A stretch of DNA of 64,000 bases from Branchiostoma floridae (lineage: Eukaryota; Chordata; Leptocardii; Amphioxiformes; Branchiostomatidae), in contig NC_049980.1 of assembly GCF_000003815.2 (NCBI RefSeq), forward strand, positions 23,077,249 through 23,141,248, read 5' to 3'. Below, one piece after another: positions 48,420-60,700 of this stretch. Position 1 is the first letter of the stretch, and the number at the start of each line of letters is the position of its first letter. The notes below the pieces were generated by a model. The model did no database searches. It saw only the letters and a list, made by a program, of their open reading frames with translations, and was not told where the DNA came from. The translations under genes were made by a program, and so were the position numbers.

Positions 48420-49836
48420 TCCAATGAGCCAGGGTTTTTTATACCTTCTCAGAGTGATCAAGGGGCACAAACTTCAAACTGGAAAATAAAAGAATTTTTG
48501 GATGGCAAGGCGATCGAATTTGACCCAATGAATCGTTGACTGCCCCGGTTGGCTACACTATTGATTCCCATACTAATAGTTCTATGTCATGGCAATACCG
48601 TCTTTCACTTCAGTCAGGGGAGCATCCTAGCTCTTACCCCTCCCGTAATTCTTTTTCTCTCTCTCTCCTTTTCCTCTCCTACAACTGGGGAGCACTCAGC
48701 TCTTCCCATCAAAGATCAGGTAACGCCGTCTTCTTATTTCGGCCAGGGGAGCACCCGAAGCTCCTACCCCGTAAACTTACTGACAAAGACGGGGAGCCCT
48801 CGCTAGCTCGTACCCGTTGGGAACCAAGCGATTGACACACGCTGTCTTCTCCGTTTGTCCAGGGGAGCACCCGTAGCTCCTACCCCGGTTAGCCAATTTT
48901 TTGAAAAAGACGAACTCGACTTGTGCAACTGGGGAGCCCTCTAGCTCTTACCCGTCAAAATCTGGTGATTGAGAAATGTTTTCACGGGGGGCACCCTTAG
49001 CCTCCATCCCGGTTAATAGAGTCGAGCATGTTTTGCTTCCTCTAGCTCGCACCCAAACGCGGGGATTTAGATCTGTTCGGCGCACCTCAGCTCGACCTAA
49101 CCACGTGTAAGCACAAATATTCTTCCATGGGGGGGCACCCATGCTCCTACCCGCTACACAATTCATGGCCCAAACAATTATCAAATGATGGCCTCTACAC
49201 TGCTCGTACAGTAATACTACTCTTCGCTGCGGTGTATACTAAAGTTTCGAAACTTGCCAGGTTCGTTCTTAGAAAACTGGGCACGCATTCTTTCTACATC
49301 GGAAAGATCACCATACTAACCTCCAACGCAGCCTCGTCGCTGTCGGAGTCGTTCTCGGTCGGAGGCGGGGGCTGCTTGGACTTCTTGGCCTTCTTCGCCG
49401 GCGGCGGCTTGGTGGTGTCGGACTCCCGGGTCGCGGTGGACGGTGCCTTCTGTCCGGTGGCGTCGCCCTGCCCTTCCAGCATGTTGGCGACAGCCTGTGC
49501 TGCCGTCTTCCCAGCCGGCGACGCCGTGATCTTTTGCGTCGCGGCTGCAGAGCTGTTGGCGGCCAGGATCGTGAAGTGGGCCAGCCTTACGATCGTTTCC
49601 TGCGCCTTCACGTCCTTCCCCGTCATGGCCAGGAGCAGCTCGGCATCCTCTCCGGTGAGCTCGGACAAGCGTTTCTTCAGCTCGTCCCCGCTCATACTCC
49701 GAAGAGGAACCTCCGGATCGAACCTAGCGAGCTGGTCGTCGTCCGGCAGAGGCGCCTCGCTCATCACCGCCTTGAACACCTCCATCAAGTTGTGGTTGAC
49801 TAGCGTAACATCTCCGCGCAGAACAGGGGCACTCAT
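47436..49836 (-). CDS. Retrotransposon gag, two exons, CCHC zinc knuckle
   Basis: Exon 1 runs 49836-49321 (172 codons: MSAPVLRG start, acidic helical region, then a KKAKKSKQPPPPTENDSDSD-type tail). It ends at a good donor (GAG|GTTAGT). Exon 2 runs 47936-47436 after a pyrimidine-rich acceptor (CCTTCTCAG) and joins in frame at DETLQREVDK. It ends with an Arg/Gly/Pro-rich stretch and a CCHC knuckle, CYNCGKKGHWAKDC, near the stop. The protein should package element RNA into particles. Splicing is inferred from matching phase and splice sites; exon 2 also has an upstream in-frame ATG at 48014, so separate translation is an alternative. Confidence 0.78.
48617..49153 (-). repeat. Tandem array of about ten GC-rich hairpins in the gag intron
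   Basis: A roughly 24-base module of the form GGGGAGC, short loop, GCTC(C), TACCC recurs near 48617, 48687, 48746, 48791, 48862, 48931, 48986, 49035, 49080 and 49129. Steps are 45-71 bases. Most copies can fold as GGGGAGC pairing with GCTC(C); substitutions occur largely in the loops and in the sequence between modules. Linkers are otherwise unrelated. Confidence 0.75.
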
Positions 49837-49859
49837 GGTGATGTCCTTGTCTCCTGAGA

Positions 49860-49934
49860 TGCGACCACAGAATGACTGCCATATGGAAATGTGGGATCTC
49901 TTATCCTCACTCACGCAAAGCAACATGGGATAGT
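49860..49934 (-). repeat. A1 split direct repeat (5' end of element)
   Basis: 75 bp identical to A2 at 40968-41042. It ends at the host boundary with gatagt. A minus-strand ATG at 49926 opens a frame through A1 into gag, but the likelier gag start is the ATG at 49836. Confidence 0.92.
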
Positions 49935-51797
49935 GCTACCCTCAATTCCCCTTAATAAGTGTCATTGGGCAAATCCGCGATTTTTTCTCGCACAATTATT
50001 CCCTTCTCTCCGCTCGAGTGTGAGATATTGCATCGGGCAGTATATGGTTTGGAATATATGGTTTCGTCAACGCCTAGAAGCGGTAGATATGTTGAGACTT
50101 ACGTGACAAATATTTTGTCACATTCTGTTGGAGCCATGGCATGTGCAATGGAGTTTAAAGTGTCGAGGGTAGAATGAACTTTGAATGAACACCGCTAGGT
50201 GTCGGATAAAATTAAACTTAACTTCCACGATGAGCTCACACCGACCCCTATTTGTTAACAAAATTGAGCCCCTTAAATCGGTACTTAGCTTCAGATTCTA
50301 ATATGTAAATGATTAATTTTATTGTTATTTTAATCCATCATTCTTATCATTGTATAGACTTTCGAAATTCGACCTGAAACAGCTGCATGCCTCCCTGCGG
50401 CCCGCGATGTTTTCCTATCAGTGTACAGTTTATCAACACCCTGGGTACGAGAGGCGGAGCTTCTCAATACCAAGATCGGCTTACGGCAGTCCAGAAATGC
50501 CTCTACTATCACTGTAAGAGCCTGGACCTCGGAATATTTTAAACAAACCCGGACAGGGAATGGAACATGTTTCTGTGGCTGATCTAGGCCGCACAGAAGC
50601 AGGACAGTTATAAATGGATTACAAATGTCCGGGCGGAATGTCCCAGCCTCGGTAGCAGGCTGCTCAGCGGTCAAGAGTTAAATCATAAACCCAGAATGTA
50701 GCATATATCTCTGCAGCTGAGTGTGCCTGTCACACATGGGCGTTGTCAGCCACCGGCAAGCCTGCACTTGTCTAATGGAAAACATTTAATCTTCCATAGC
50801 AAAGCCTGATACCAAGAAGAAGCATATACATATGTAGCAAGATGTGCTTTGAGAAAGACACAACCAGACAGATACAGAAAAACTATTATGCTTTATAACT
50901 TGCAACTTAATACAGCTGTTGGCAAATGTTTGAAAGAACATACACAAGGAAAAATATACAGTTGCTGCCATACTGCATTCTATCTGCATTGTCCTTTGCC
51001 TGGAAACTTTTGTTAAACTTTTGTACTTGTTGTTGTAGCACAAACTTGACCTGCCCTGTGTGGGGCCTCCCACCTGGCCCATTGCATATGTCCTAGGTGA
51101 CCTAGAACTCCTGATCTCTGGACACATAGCAAAAATATACCTGTCCACAGTTTGAACTGCAATCTAAAACAGTCCTTGAAGCCTAAATTGGAGATTGTAC
51201 TTAAACAGGATACTATATACATAGGCAATGTCAGGGCTGTTTTGGTCAATATGTTGTGTGTATTGATAGAAAAATACATACATCTAATATGTACAACACA
51301 ATATGTGCAAAGTGCCTGCTTTAAAAAGACCATTACATCTTGCACAAGAAAGGGACCTCTGCACTCTTTTACTATAACATTGAACAAATATGAGAATAAT
51401 AATTGCAGTAAAATGTTGCTATATTTCAGCACCCATATATTGCTGCAACAGTAAGTGATTCAACTCTGACTAATGTCATGTGCATCTTACAACATTTGGC
51501 ACCAAATCATACTTAGACATACAAATGTATTAAATATGGCATTAAAACTTTCTATAAAACAGTTGCTCAAAAGTACATACTAAAAGTGTAAAAAGAATCT
51601 AAAAGCAGCACCATACACATGAGAGATACACATATTATACAAAAACATGATACAGTCACCTAATATATGTATTAGCAATAGAGTATTGCAATACTGACTC
51701 ATAAGGGAGAATTAGTGAGAAGTTGACCGTGCACGTGTTACCATGTGTCTGTATACTATAGTGATGGCATGTACGACCAGCTATGGGAATTTTCCCT
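49935..51797. other. Right flank of the element and AHI1 3' region
   Basis: No gene recognised. An AHI1 3' UTR is expected in the upper part. A complement-strand AATAAA exists at 50318-50323, but whether it is used is unknown. The frame at 50330-50674 shows no family resemblance. Confidence 0.4.
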
Positions 51798-54700
51798 CTA
51801 GTTCTCAAAGCCATAGTTATTGTATCCAGGTGCAGGTATCTGTTCTCTTTTCTTGAGCCTCCTGCTTGACTTGGTTGTTCTCACTAGTGAATCATCCCCT
51901 GTATTTATTAAGTTCTCCTTTGATCCCTGCTTTTTCTTGCGCCTTGACCTGGAAGGAGAAAAATAGTTGCAAGACCATGACACTTAGCTCATACCCATAC
52001 AATGTAGCTACATTAGGTAATAATCAAGTGATAAAGACATGGCTAAAATGATTTTACATGTACATTTTTGTATCAACATAGATGTGTTTCTTGGTCATAA
52101 TACAAATCTGATGTATATATTTATCAGTAATGTCTACAAAAAAAAAGTATCATGAAGTTTTAAGAAAGAAAATGAAGTAACTATATCTCCCAAACCTGGA
52201 CTTCTGTGACATGTCCTCTGTATCACTGTCAGGTCCTGACAGGATCTTCAGTTCACCTGACTTGGTCGTCACGGCTGACATCTGGGATTAAAGAAAGGAC
52301 AATCAACAACTTCACATCTGTTTTCACATCTTCAACAAAAGGAACGGATTTTCTACAGTCTTAAAACATAACAATCAATGACAACTGCTCGTGAGAGATA
52401 TCCTACCCTGGTGTTGGTGTCTTCCTCTTCACCTGCTGCAGCCTCAGCCTGGGGAGTCTCCTGGTCTTGCCAGTCAGCTGAAACAAGCGGAAACTTGGCT
52501 TCAAAGAAACAAGGCAAACACATCAGCATCAGGATTCCACTTATATTTCTGTGATTTCTCACGTGTGCAAACACAGATCTGTACCCTCGGTGCACCTTCT
52601 CTGTTTAGACACATTGCAAGCCAGATCGAAATCGATGATCGAAAGGTATTATCTTTGGATACATCTTATGATGTTTGAGTTTTCTGAGTACACGTACCTT
52701 CCTCAGTGATATAGTTTGAAGGAAAGAACCCCTGCTGTCCATCGTCCAGCTCTCCAAACCACCAGTTCTCGTTATCCTTGTACAGGACTGTTATCCTATG
52801 TCCTCGCTGGATGGTTAACTCATCCGACCGGCTAGCCTGGTAATCGTATAAGGCAACCACCTGTGGAGACAAGAAAGAAAATGACTGATTTTGCCTATTA
52901 TATTTTAATATGTTTAACTGTTCACATGCAACTTGCATGCTTGTGTGATAAAACTATATTTTACATGTACTACATATTAGTTAACTTCAGGAATTGAACT
53001 TATCTTATCAATCCTAACATTTTGGATTACTGTCTTCTCCATGGAGAATTAAGAAAGTCTGTCATCTCTTCAGCTTGAGTATTGTACCTCTATCAAACTT
53101 GCTGTACTTACTGATTGTCTGAATGGAGATGTAGCTCTGATGGCTCGCACACTGACAGAGGGACCCTTCTTGGCACTTCCCTGTGAAGCATTGAAATGTT
53201 ACTACCCGGTAACAGTCTACAAGAAATTACAACAATGTCATCTGTGATTCTCAATCATCACTGGAGTTCCTTTCAATCTAGATGTACACAATTCTGCAAT
53301 GTACAAATGGCAAACATGCTCATGATTTCTAACGACTTCCTTTGCCTGAAAGGATTATATGGTGATCATGTATTTGCGAATGCACTTTATTGAGAATGAT
53401 GGATGGATGGATGCCAACAATATTGAGAATGCATAGTCCATAAAGTGTTAGTACATGACTATTACAACATTGTTAACGGTGAATGCATTTTGACTGCCTG
53501 GTCTATTCAATAAGTGCACAGTCAACATATCAAGAAACGCCCTTTTCCAGGCACAGACATGTAAATGAATGTTATGGCATAAGAACATGTAGATAACAGC
53601 ACACTTGCATTAAGATCTACCGGTATGCATCTACTAATGCATAAAGCTTCACTAAAAAGTAGACAATTATCTATTATTTCCAGTAACTCGTCATATTCAT
53701 CAGTAGGTCTATAACAAATTTTAGGCTAAGCCCAGATTTGACACAGATCTAACATCTTCTCTAGCAAGCACTGTCTACCTCTAGTCCTGCTACGGCTCAA
53801 ACACAAACTGAAATCAAACATACGAGGTCGAAGGTTACGCGGGGTGGGTCCCCACGTCTCTTCCTTTGTTCGGCATGTTGCTGCAAGTTAGTGTCAGTCA
53901 GTAAGTGGGTTAGTTGTTGTCCCAAATCCACCAAGGTTGAAGGATTTTTTTAAAATCATACGCAGTATTATAAGAATTTTATAGGATCAGAGTACACGTT
54001 TAGTATAAAAGGGTCCAGAAAACGTACAGTTTGCCCATGCAAATCAGTGGGGAAAAGGGCAAGTCAGTTAGCAAAACCTCAGGCAGTTGCTCCTCACTGA
54101 CTTTGGCGCAACTATCATGTTTAAGGCTTTTTACATTGAAGATTTTTCAATGACTGATTTTTCAAACACCAGAACTGTACTTGAAGACTTAGTACTTTAC
54201 TAAGTCTTTACTAAGTCTACATTCAAGTGCATCATGCTCTTTTTGAAACCTTTTTCCACAGAGTCTGCCAATCCTACTTCAAACTGCCTGTTAAGTGCAG
54301 ATCCCTGCATGCCTGAAAAGTTTAGACACCTTATCAACACAAGATAGGACCATGTTAGTAGCTGCTAGTAGGGAAGGAAGAAGGGCATAATCAAGAGACC
54401 ATTCTCCTTGCACAGCCTGTTCCTACATTTCAAGTCTCATGAAGATCATGCTGGGAGCATACAGTTGTAAATCAACAGTTTAACAGAAATAAAGTTTAAC
54501 AGTGACAACACGCAGAGCTGTACTATCACAGGACAATGTAAATGTAAATGTAATGTATTATTTGGAAGACTTACAGGTTGGAAGGAGACCTGCGGTGCTG
54601 ACCCCTTCACTGGGCTGCCCGGTCGTCCCCCCACTGGGACAAAGTCTGGTGTCCAGCCACGCTGCTGGTTCCATGTACCCAGCGGACTTTGCTGCAAAAT

Positions 54701-57700
54701 CGCAAACAAGCACAAGTCATCACTCACAGCCCTACTGTCACTGATTAAACATCGAAATTACAGTTAAGGGTCAGACTAGTCCAGTTGGAATGTCATGTTT
54801 ATAAACACAGTGCAATGGAATGTATTTACCAAGCAGGCATTTCATTCAGTATACTGCACTTTCCAAATGGACTGTGCATAGTAGAACATAGACAAAATAA
54901 TGTGCATATATAGCTAAGGCGTTTTGAAGGCATCTATGATTGTGTAGATGTTGTAAATACATCCTTGTGCTTTTTTAACTGTGTCTCTATGTGATTTTAG
55001 ATACAAATTCTCAGTGAGTGTCACCAATGCTCGTTAATAGTCTATAATTGTTACCCCATAGCCCAAGTCGTTCCTGACAAAGTGAACCTGTTTCTTTCCC
55101 AGCGGCTGTCAGTATTGTAAAAAGGAAATACAAAAAGAACATTGGTTGAAGAGATTCTAGACTCCCTGGAAAAGTTTTGACCAGGCAGCACACTTGTACA
55201 TGTGGTATCTCCTGGACGACATTACAAATCACGTGGCATTTTGTACAATCATGTATTTGACTTTGGTCAAACATTGAAAAGGTAAAATCAAAACTTATTT
55301 TACAAAAGGAAAGGTCTCATCAAAATTCACTCATCAAAAAGTCACAGTAGACATTTTGAACAATTGATTATAATAAGTAGAACTTAAGCTAACTCACCGT
55401 GTATGGTGTCCTGTCAAAAGTTGACCCCCATGTACTGTTTATCATGGTAGTGCTGCCTTGCACCCCGGGGGTAGATTGGTAGCTTCCTTGTTGCGTCCTC
55501 TGAGAGATACACAAATACAGAAAGGAATGGATATGTCATGAGAAATCTGTAACAGTATAACAGAGATTGTAAGTCATAGGGAATACAATTTTTAATCCTT
55601 GGCCAACACCATAAAAGCTTTTAAAAACAGGTTTCTTACAGAAACAGAGCTCAAGAGCTGAATGGCTCTGTCCATTCGATTGGCTCTTCTGGACTCCTCA
55701 TGCAGAGATGTAATCTCTGCTCCTATTGGTGTCTCTGCCCTGAAACTTGACTGTGTGGCCAATGGGGTGCCTGGAGTCTTTCCCCCTGGGCTGACAGGAC
55801 TCAGGGGTGGTTGAAGGTCATCTGAGATCACTCCAGCATCTAGTCTGGCAACTAAAGGAATAGGTGAAATACAGATTTGTGCATATGTACTTGCCTCAGT
55901 TAGTACTTTTCATGGTCCAGGTGGGACATAAAAGATGGGATATAAAACTGGTTGTGCTGATGTTGAACCATTACATACCAAATAACTTCAGAAAAATTGA
56001 ACAGAACAGTCTAACTCTCGATCCAAATTATCCTGGACATAAAGAACATTCATAACATCAACAGATGGATACAGGGAACTCAAAATCTAAANNNNNNNNN
56101 NNNNNNNNNNNNNNNNNNNNNNNNNNNNNNNNNNNNNNNNNNNNNNNNNNNNNNNNNNNNNNNNNNNNNNNNNNNNNNNNNNNNNNNNNNNNNNNNNNNN
56201 NNNNNNNNNNNNNNNNNNNNNNNNNNNNNNNNNNNNNNNNNNNNNNNNNNNNNNNNNNNNNNNNNNNNNNNNNNNNNNNNNNNNNNNNNNNNNNNNNNNN
56301 NNNNNNNNNNNNNNNNNNNNNNNNNNNNNNNNNNNNNNNNNNNNNNNNNNNNNNNNNNNNNNNNNNNNNNNNNNNNNNNNNNNNNNNNNNNNNNNNNNNN
56401 NNNNNNNNNNNNNNNNNNNNNNNNNNNNNNNNNNNNNNNNNNNNNNNNNNNNNNNNNNNNNNNNNNNNNNNNNNNNNNNNNNNNNNNNNNNNNNNNNNNN
56501 NNNNNNNNNNNNNNNNNNNNNNNNNNNNNNNNNNNNNNNNNNNNNCCCTTTTTAAAGGATATTTCTTACACGTTTACCTTTCTGGTCATATGTGTAGATG
56601 AGGATAGGGTTGTTGTCTCCATAGCAACAGAAGGCCACCATGTGATCGTGGGGGTGGAAGTCCAACCCACATACGGTGTTCTGGTACCCGAGTTCTCGGT
56701 ACACAGCCACCTTGTCTCCTGTAGAGACAGAACCATGGCAACACCAGATTACTTCAGGGTCTTTCAGGCACCTCAGACCCACTACTGGAGTCACAGGTCC
56801 TTAAGGATACATGTCTGTAGTGCAGGCTTAAACTTAAGTCATGAAAGAGATTTCAAGTACAATCAAACCTTCAGTTTCAAGTCCAATCATCTTCCTTATC
56901 CCCCGACTGCCAGATTTAAAAATTGACAAGGGGTTATGCATACTTTTCACCTGAAAATCTATCCTATCATATTTTAGGGGGCTCTGTGACCTAAGAACAT
57001 CAACTGATCCCTAAAAATCATGCAATGATCACTGGAAGTATTACTACTGAACAAGTCAATTAGAGCTTGCAGACTTATCTATCTTTTTAAACTATGTGAC
57101 AGGGGTTCTACAAAGAACACAATTAAACTTTCATGCTGGGGCAATATTGTCCCAAAAGCTCCATGAAAATAACTTAATCATGCCCTGACTGATCAAGCCA
57201 AAGAAGAAAGAAGCAATGCTAAAAGTCATTACCTGTCTCAGCATTCCAGACGTACGCACAGGAGTCCTCACTGCCGGCGATAACAAAGGACCCACACGGT
57301 GTGAGGGTGCTGCGGACCTGCTGACGGTTGTTCAGTGCACCATGGTACCTCTGCATGATGGAGTAGCTGTGATATCAGGGGAAGACATGTCAGTGTAGTA
57401 AAGTATAAACCATTAGTGTGCATCCATTGGTTCACTTGTGCAGTATTGGTTGTCATGATTGGTTGCTGAATACCTCATATAGGTACAATCATTTCCTTGT
57501 GATGATTGAATTATAATCAGTTGGATGAGAGAGTGGAATTAGTGGTTGTCATAATCAATAACTTTCCTTCCAAATCATCAGGTGTCCAAGCATTTGCTTC
57601 CAATCAACACTGAATGCAAAATTGATTGATTGTAATGCCAGTAATTTATTTTTTTTTTATAGCTAAGCTATAGTGTCTTATACAACGTATCATTTGATTA

Positions 57701-60700
57701 AACCAAGTGACTTTCTTTTCTCATAGGGTTTGATTTGATTTGAGGGTAACCCTATACAGGTATAATGTTACTGATGTAAGAAGAGCAATGAGTGATTTCT
57801 GTCAATTTCCTATTTTGTTATTCCCAATCCCTCAAAAATTACTAAAATGCAACACTCATTGTTCTCATCTGACATCGCATATTGACATCATGACTTTGTG
57901 ATCTTTTGGATGGTTTTGCTTTTATATTTTACCCCTTCTTTTTGCGCTGTCCTGGAAGTGTCTTTGGAATATCTTCTTCATAAAGTCTGCAAAAAAAGTA
58001 GCAAACAGTTCCACTAGGGATGATGAACAACACTAACCATTAGGAATAGGACAGAACCATGGAAAGACAGAATCCATGATGTCAACCAAGAAAGAATTTG
58101 ATGGACATTATCAAAGAAGCCATCTACTATCTCAACTTCATAGTACAGGACAGGAGGAGCTGACAACGTGCCATCAAATCTCAATGCAAGCACATCTGAC
58201 CCTTCCAAGATGGGGACTAACAGACAATAAACTGGACAGTGAGTGAGGGAAAATTCTATTTCAGCACCAAGGGCAAACCATCATTATAACAGCACATTGC
58301 TATGGGACACATCCATTTTGATACAGGGGTAGGACAGTACTGTGGAAGGACAGAACCCACATGGCCAACCAAACAAGGAATGGTTAATTGCCATCAAGGA
58401 AGCTATCCACTATCTTGCTCTTCAAGGTACAGGACAGAAGAGGCTGGAGACCTGCCATCCAAACTCAACATCTCAAGTAAAAGCACTTCTAACTCTTGGA
58501 AGACAGGGAGCAACAGAAAATATACCAAATGGTGAGTGAGTGCCAGTTTCACAGTACAGGCCTACATTTCAGCACCAAGGACAAAACCATCAGTACAATG
58601 TTATAGTTCAGCTCATGCTGATTAAACTTAAGGAAGATCTGGGTAGGACAGAAACATGGGAGGAGATTTGATCGAGTCTGTCCCTTCGATGCNNNNNNNN
58701 NNNNNNNNNNNNNNNNNNNNNNNNNNNNNNNNNNNNNNNNNNNNNNNNNNNNNNNNNNNNNNNNNNNNNNNNNNNNNNNNNNNNNNNNNNNNCTGAACAT
58801 AACATCACTGAAGACAGAAGAAGTGAACACAGCTAACCTTGCTGTCCCATCAGAAGAAGCTGAGAAGAGTTGGTTGTTGTCAGGTGACCAGGACAAATCA
58901 TAAACGATGTTGTGATGACCCAGGAACTGACCCTTCAGACTGCCTTCTGGAATCTGCCACAAGTAAAATAGACATAGTATGTAAATCATACTCACCTCAA
59001 TAACAAAAGGATACTCAAAAGAGTGGAAGATACAAAATAACATATGACAGCATTTTCAATAACAAGCCTTTGATTAATCATCAGAGATCAGCCTCAATCC
59101 TTTGCAGTTTGATGACAACATGCTGATAAGAGAAAGCAGTATAAAATTATCTAATCAATCAAGTACAATGTTTCATGTGGTTACACAACAAAAATGTCAA
59201 AGTAAATCTAGTGGAAATATCTGACTGACATCTACATCAAAGTAAACTATGTCAGTCAGTCTAAAAGACTAGTACCTGTTTAACTTCATACGGTATGCAT
59301 AAGCTAACGTAGAGTTATGAAAACCCGCTAACCTCATATATCAGGATGGGATAGCTGTCCTTGTCAGCACAACCACAGGCTAGCATCCTGGGGGATAAGT
59401 GGATGATTGATTTAAGCTTTGATTGACACAACAATAAATAAGTGACTTTCATATGGTCAATAACAAACTTACAAATAGATGATGAGAATGACAAAAAAGC
59501 ATAATCTTTCTTCAAATTATTGCAGAATCAGTCTTTTAACATGATATACAGCATACAGCCAACTAAATATTGTATTTGTTTTGATGACAGTGGCTAAAAT
59601 AAAATAAAAATATCCCATACCTGCCATTAGGAGAGAACCTGACAATCATACAGCCCATCCTGCCTGCCTGCAGGGACAGGGTCTGTTTGTTGGGCAGTCT
59701 GCACACCTGTCCTTTCAACCTGCCCCACCTGCCTGGTCCATCCACATCATCCCTGTAACAACAATACAGGTGAGATAACACACCTGTCCTTTTAACCTGC
59801 CCCACCTGCCTGGTCCATCCACATCATCCCTGTAACAACAATACAGGTGAGATAACACACCTGTCCTTTTAACCTGCCCCACCTGCCTGGTCCTTCTACA
59901 TCATCTCTGTAACAACAATACAGGTGAGATTACACACCTGGCCTTTAAACCTACCCCACCTGCCTGGTCCTTCTACCTCATCCCTGTAACAAACAATATA
60001 GGTGAGATAACATCAGCTATATGTGCCAAACTTAGTTTTCAGCACCAAGGACAGAGCTATATAGACATTTTGTAACCTCACTCACGTTTTACTACAACCA
60101 AGGAGCTTTTGAAAAGTAACGTAAATAAAATAGCTTCTGCTTCATGTCAACTACTACCCACCTTGTTCTGGAGGTTCTGTCCTTCAACTTTGCTGTCAGT
60201 TTCATCTCTTTGTACGTCATTCTGCCTTTCTCCTGAAAAACATCAAACAGGTCAGAACTTTGTGCACAAGATTTTTTGTCATCTTTCCAAAAAGATGAAG
60301 TAGTCAATAAGCTTGGATGCAGTGAATAATGTAATTATGTAACCTTGCCTTTGAAAATTCCAGCAAGTCTTTTACCACATGGTATGAAAACTTTACTCTG
60401 ATTGTTTCTTTTTTTAATGTAATCCACTTCTGTTTTGTGGAGATTACATAAACATGTAAGACAGAGCCTACCTCCTGCAGTGCTACCATTGACCTAGGTG
60501 CAGCCTCCACTTTCCCAGGGTTCTTAATACCCTTGACAGTGACGTACAGCGTGGACGGGTAGGCCTGTCGCGGCAGGTTCTGCCACCAATCAAACACATC
60601 CACCACGTCTGGCTTGGGCTTGTACTTAAACGGTGGGTAGAACAGCTGCAAACGGACCTTCTTATCTGTGTTCAGCTTCTCATTGGAACCAACAACCTGG

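Larger units (their letters stand above)
40760..49934 (-). mobile_element. Tyrosine-recombinase retrotransposon (DIRS/Ngaro order) with ALOG domain, split direct repeats
   Basis: Read on the minus strand: A1 repeat (49934-49860), gag exon 1, intron, gag exon 2, a 2.2-kb spacer, the RT/RNase H/methyltransferase-like ORF, the recombinase ORF, then B1 (41099-41037), A2 (41042-40968), a spacer with an oligo(A) run, and B2 (40822-40760). The A copies are identical over 75 bp and the B copies over 63 bp. This A1-genes-B1-A2-B2 plan is the split-direct-repeat layout known from Ngaro, PAT and VIPER elements. There are no LTRs and no DDE integrase. Long ORFs are intact and repeat copies identical, so the insertion is recent and possibly active. 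Confidence 0.93.

Noticed and set aside
48549-49933. + strand frames across the hairpin array and gag exon 1
   Set aside because: They are opposite or beside gag and composed of repeat translation; no domain seen.
50330-50674. Complement-strand 114-codon frame downstream of AHI1
   Set aside because: No recognisable domain, no splice context, and it lies in the expected 3' region.
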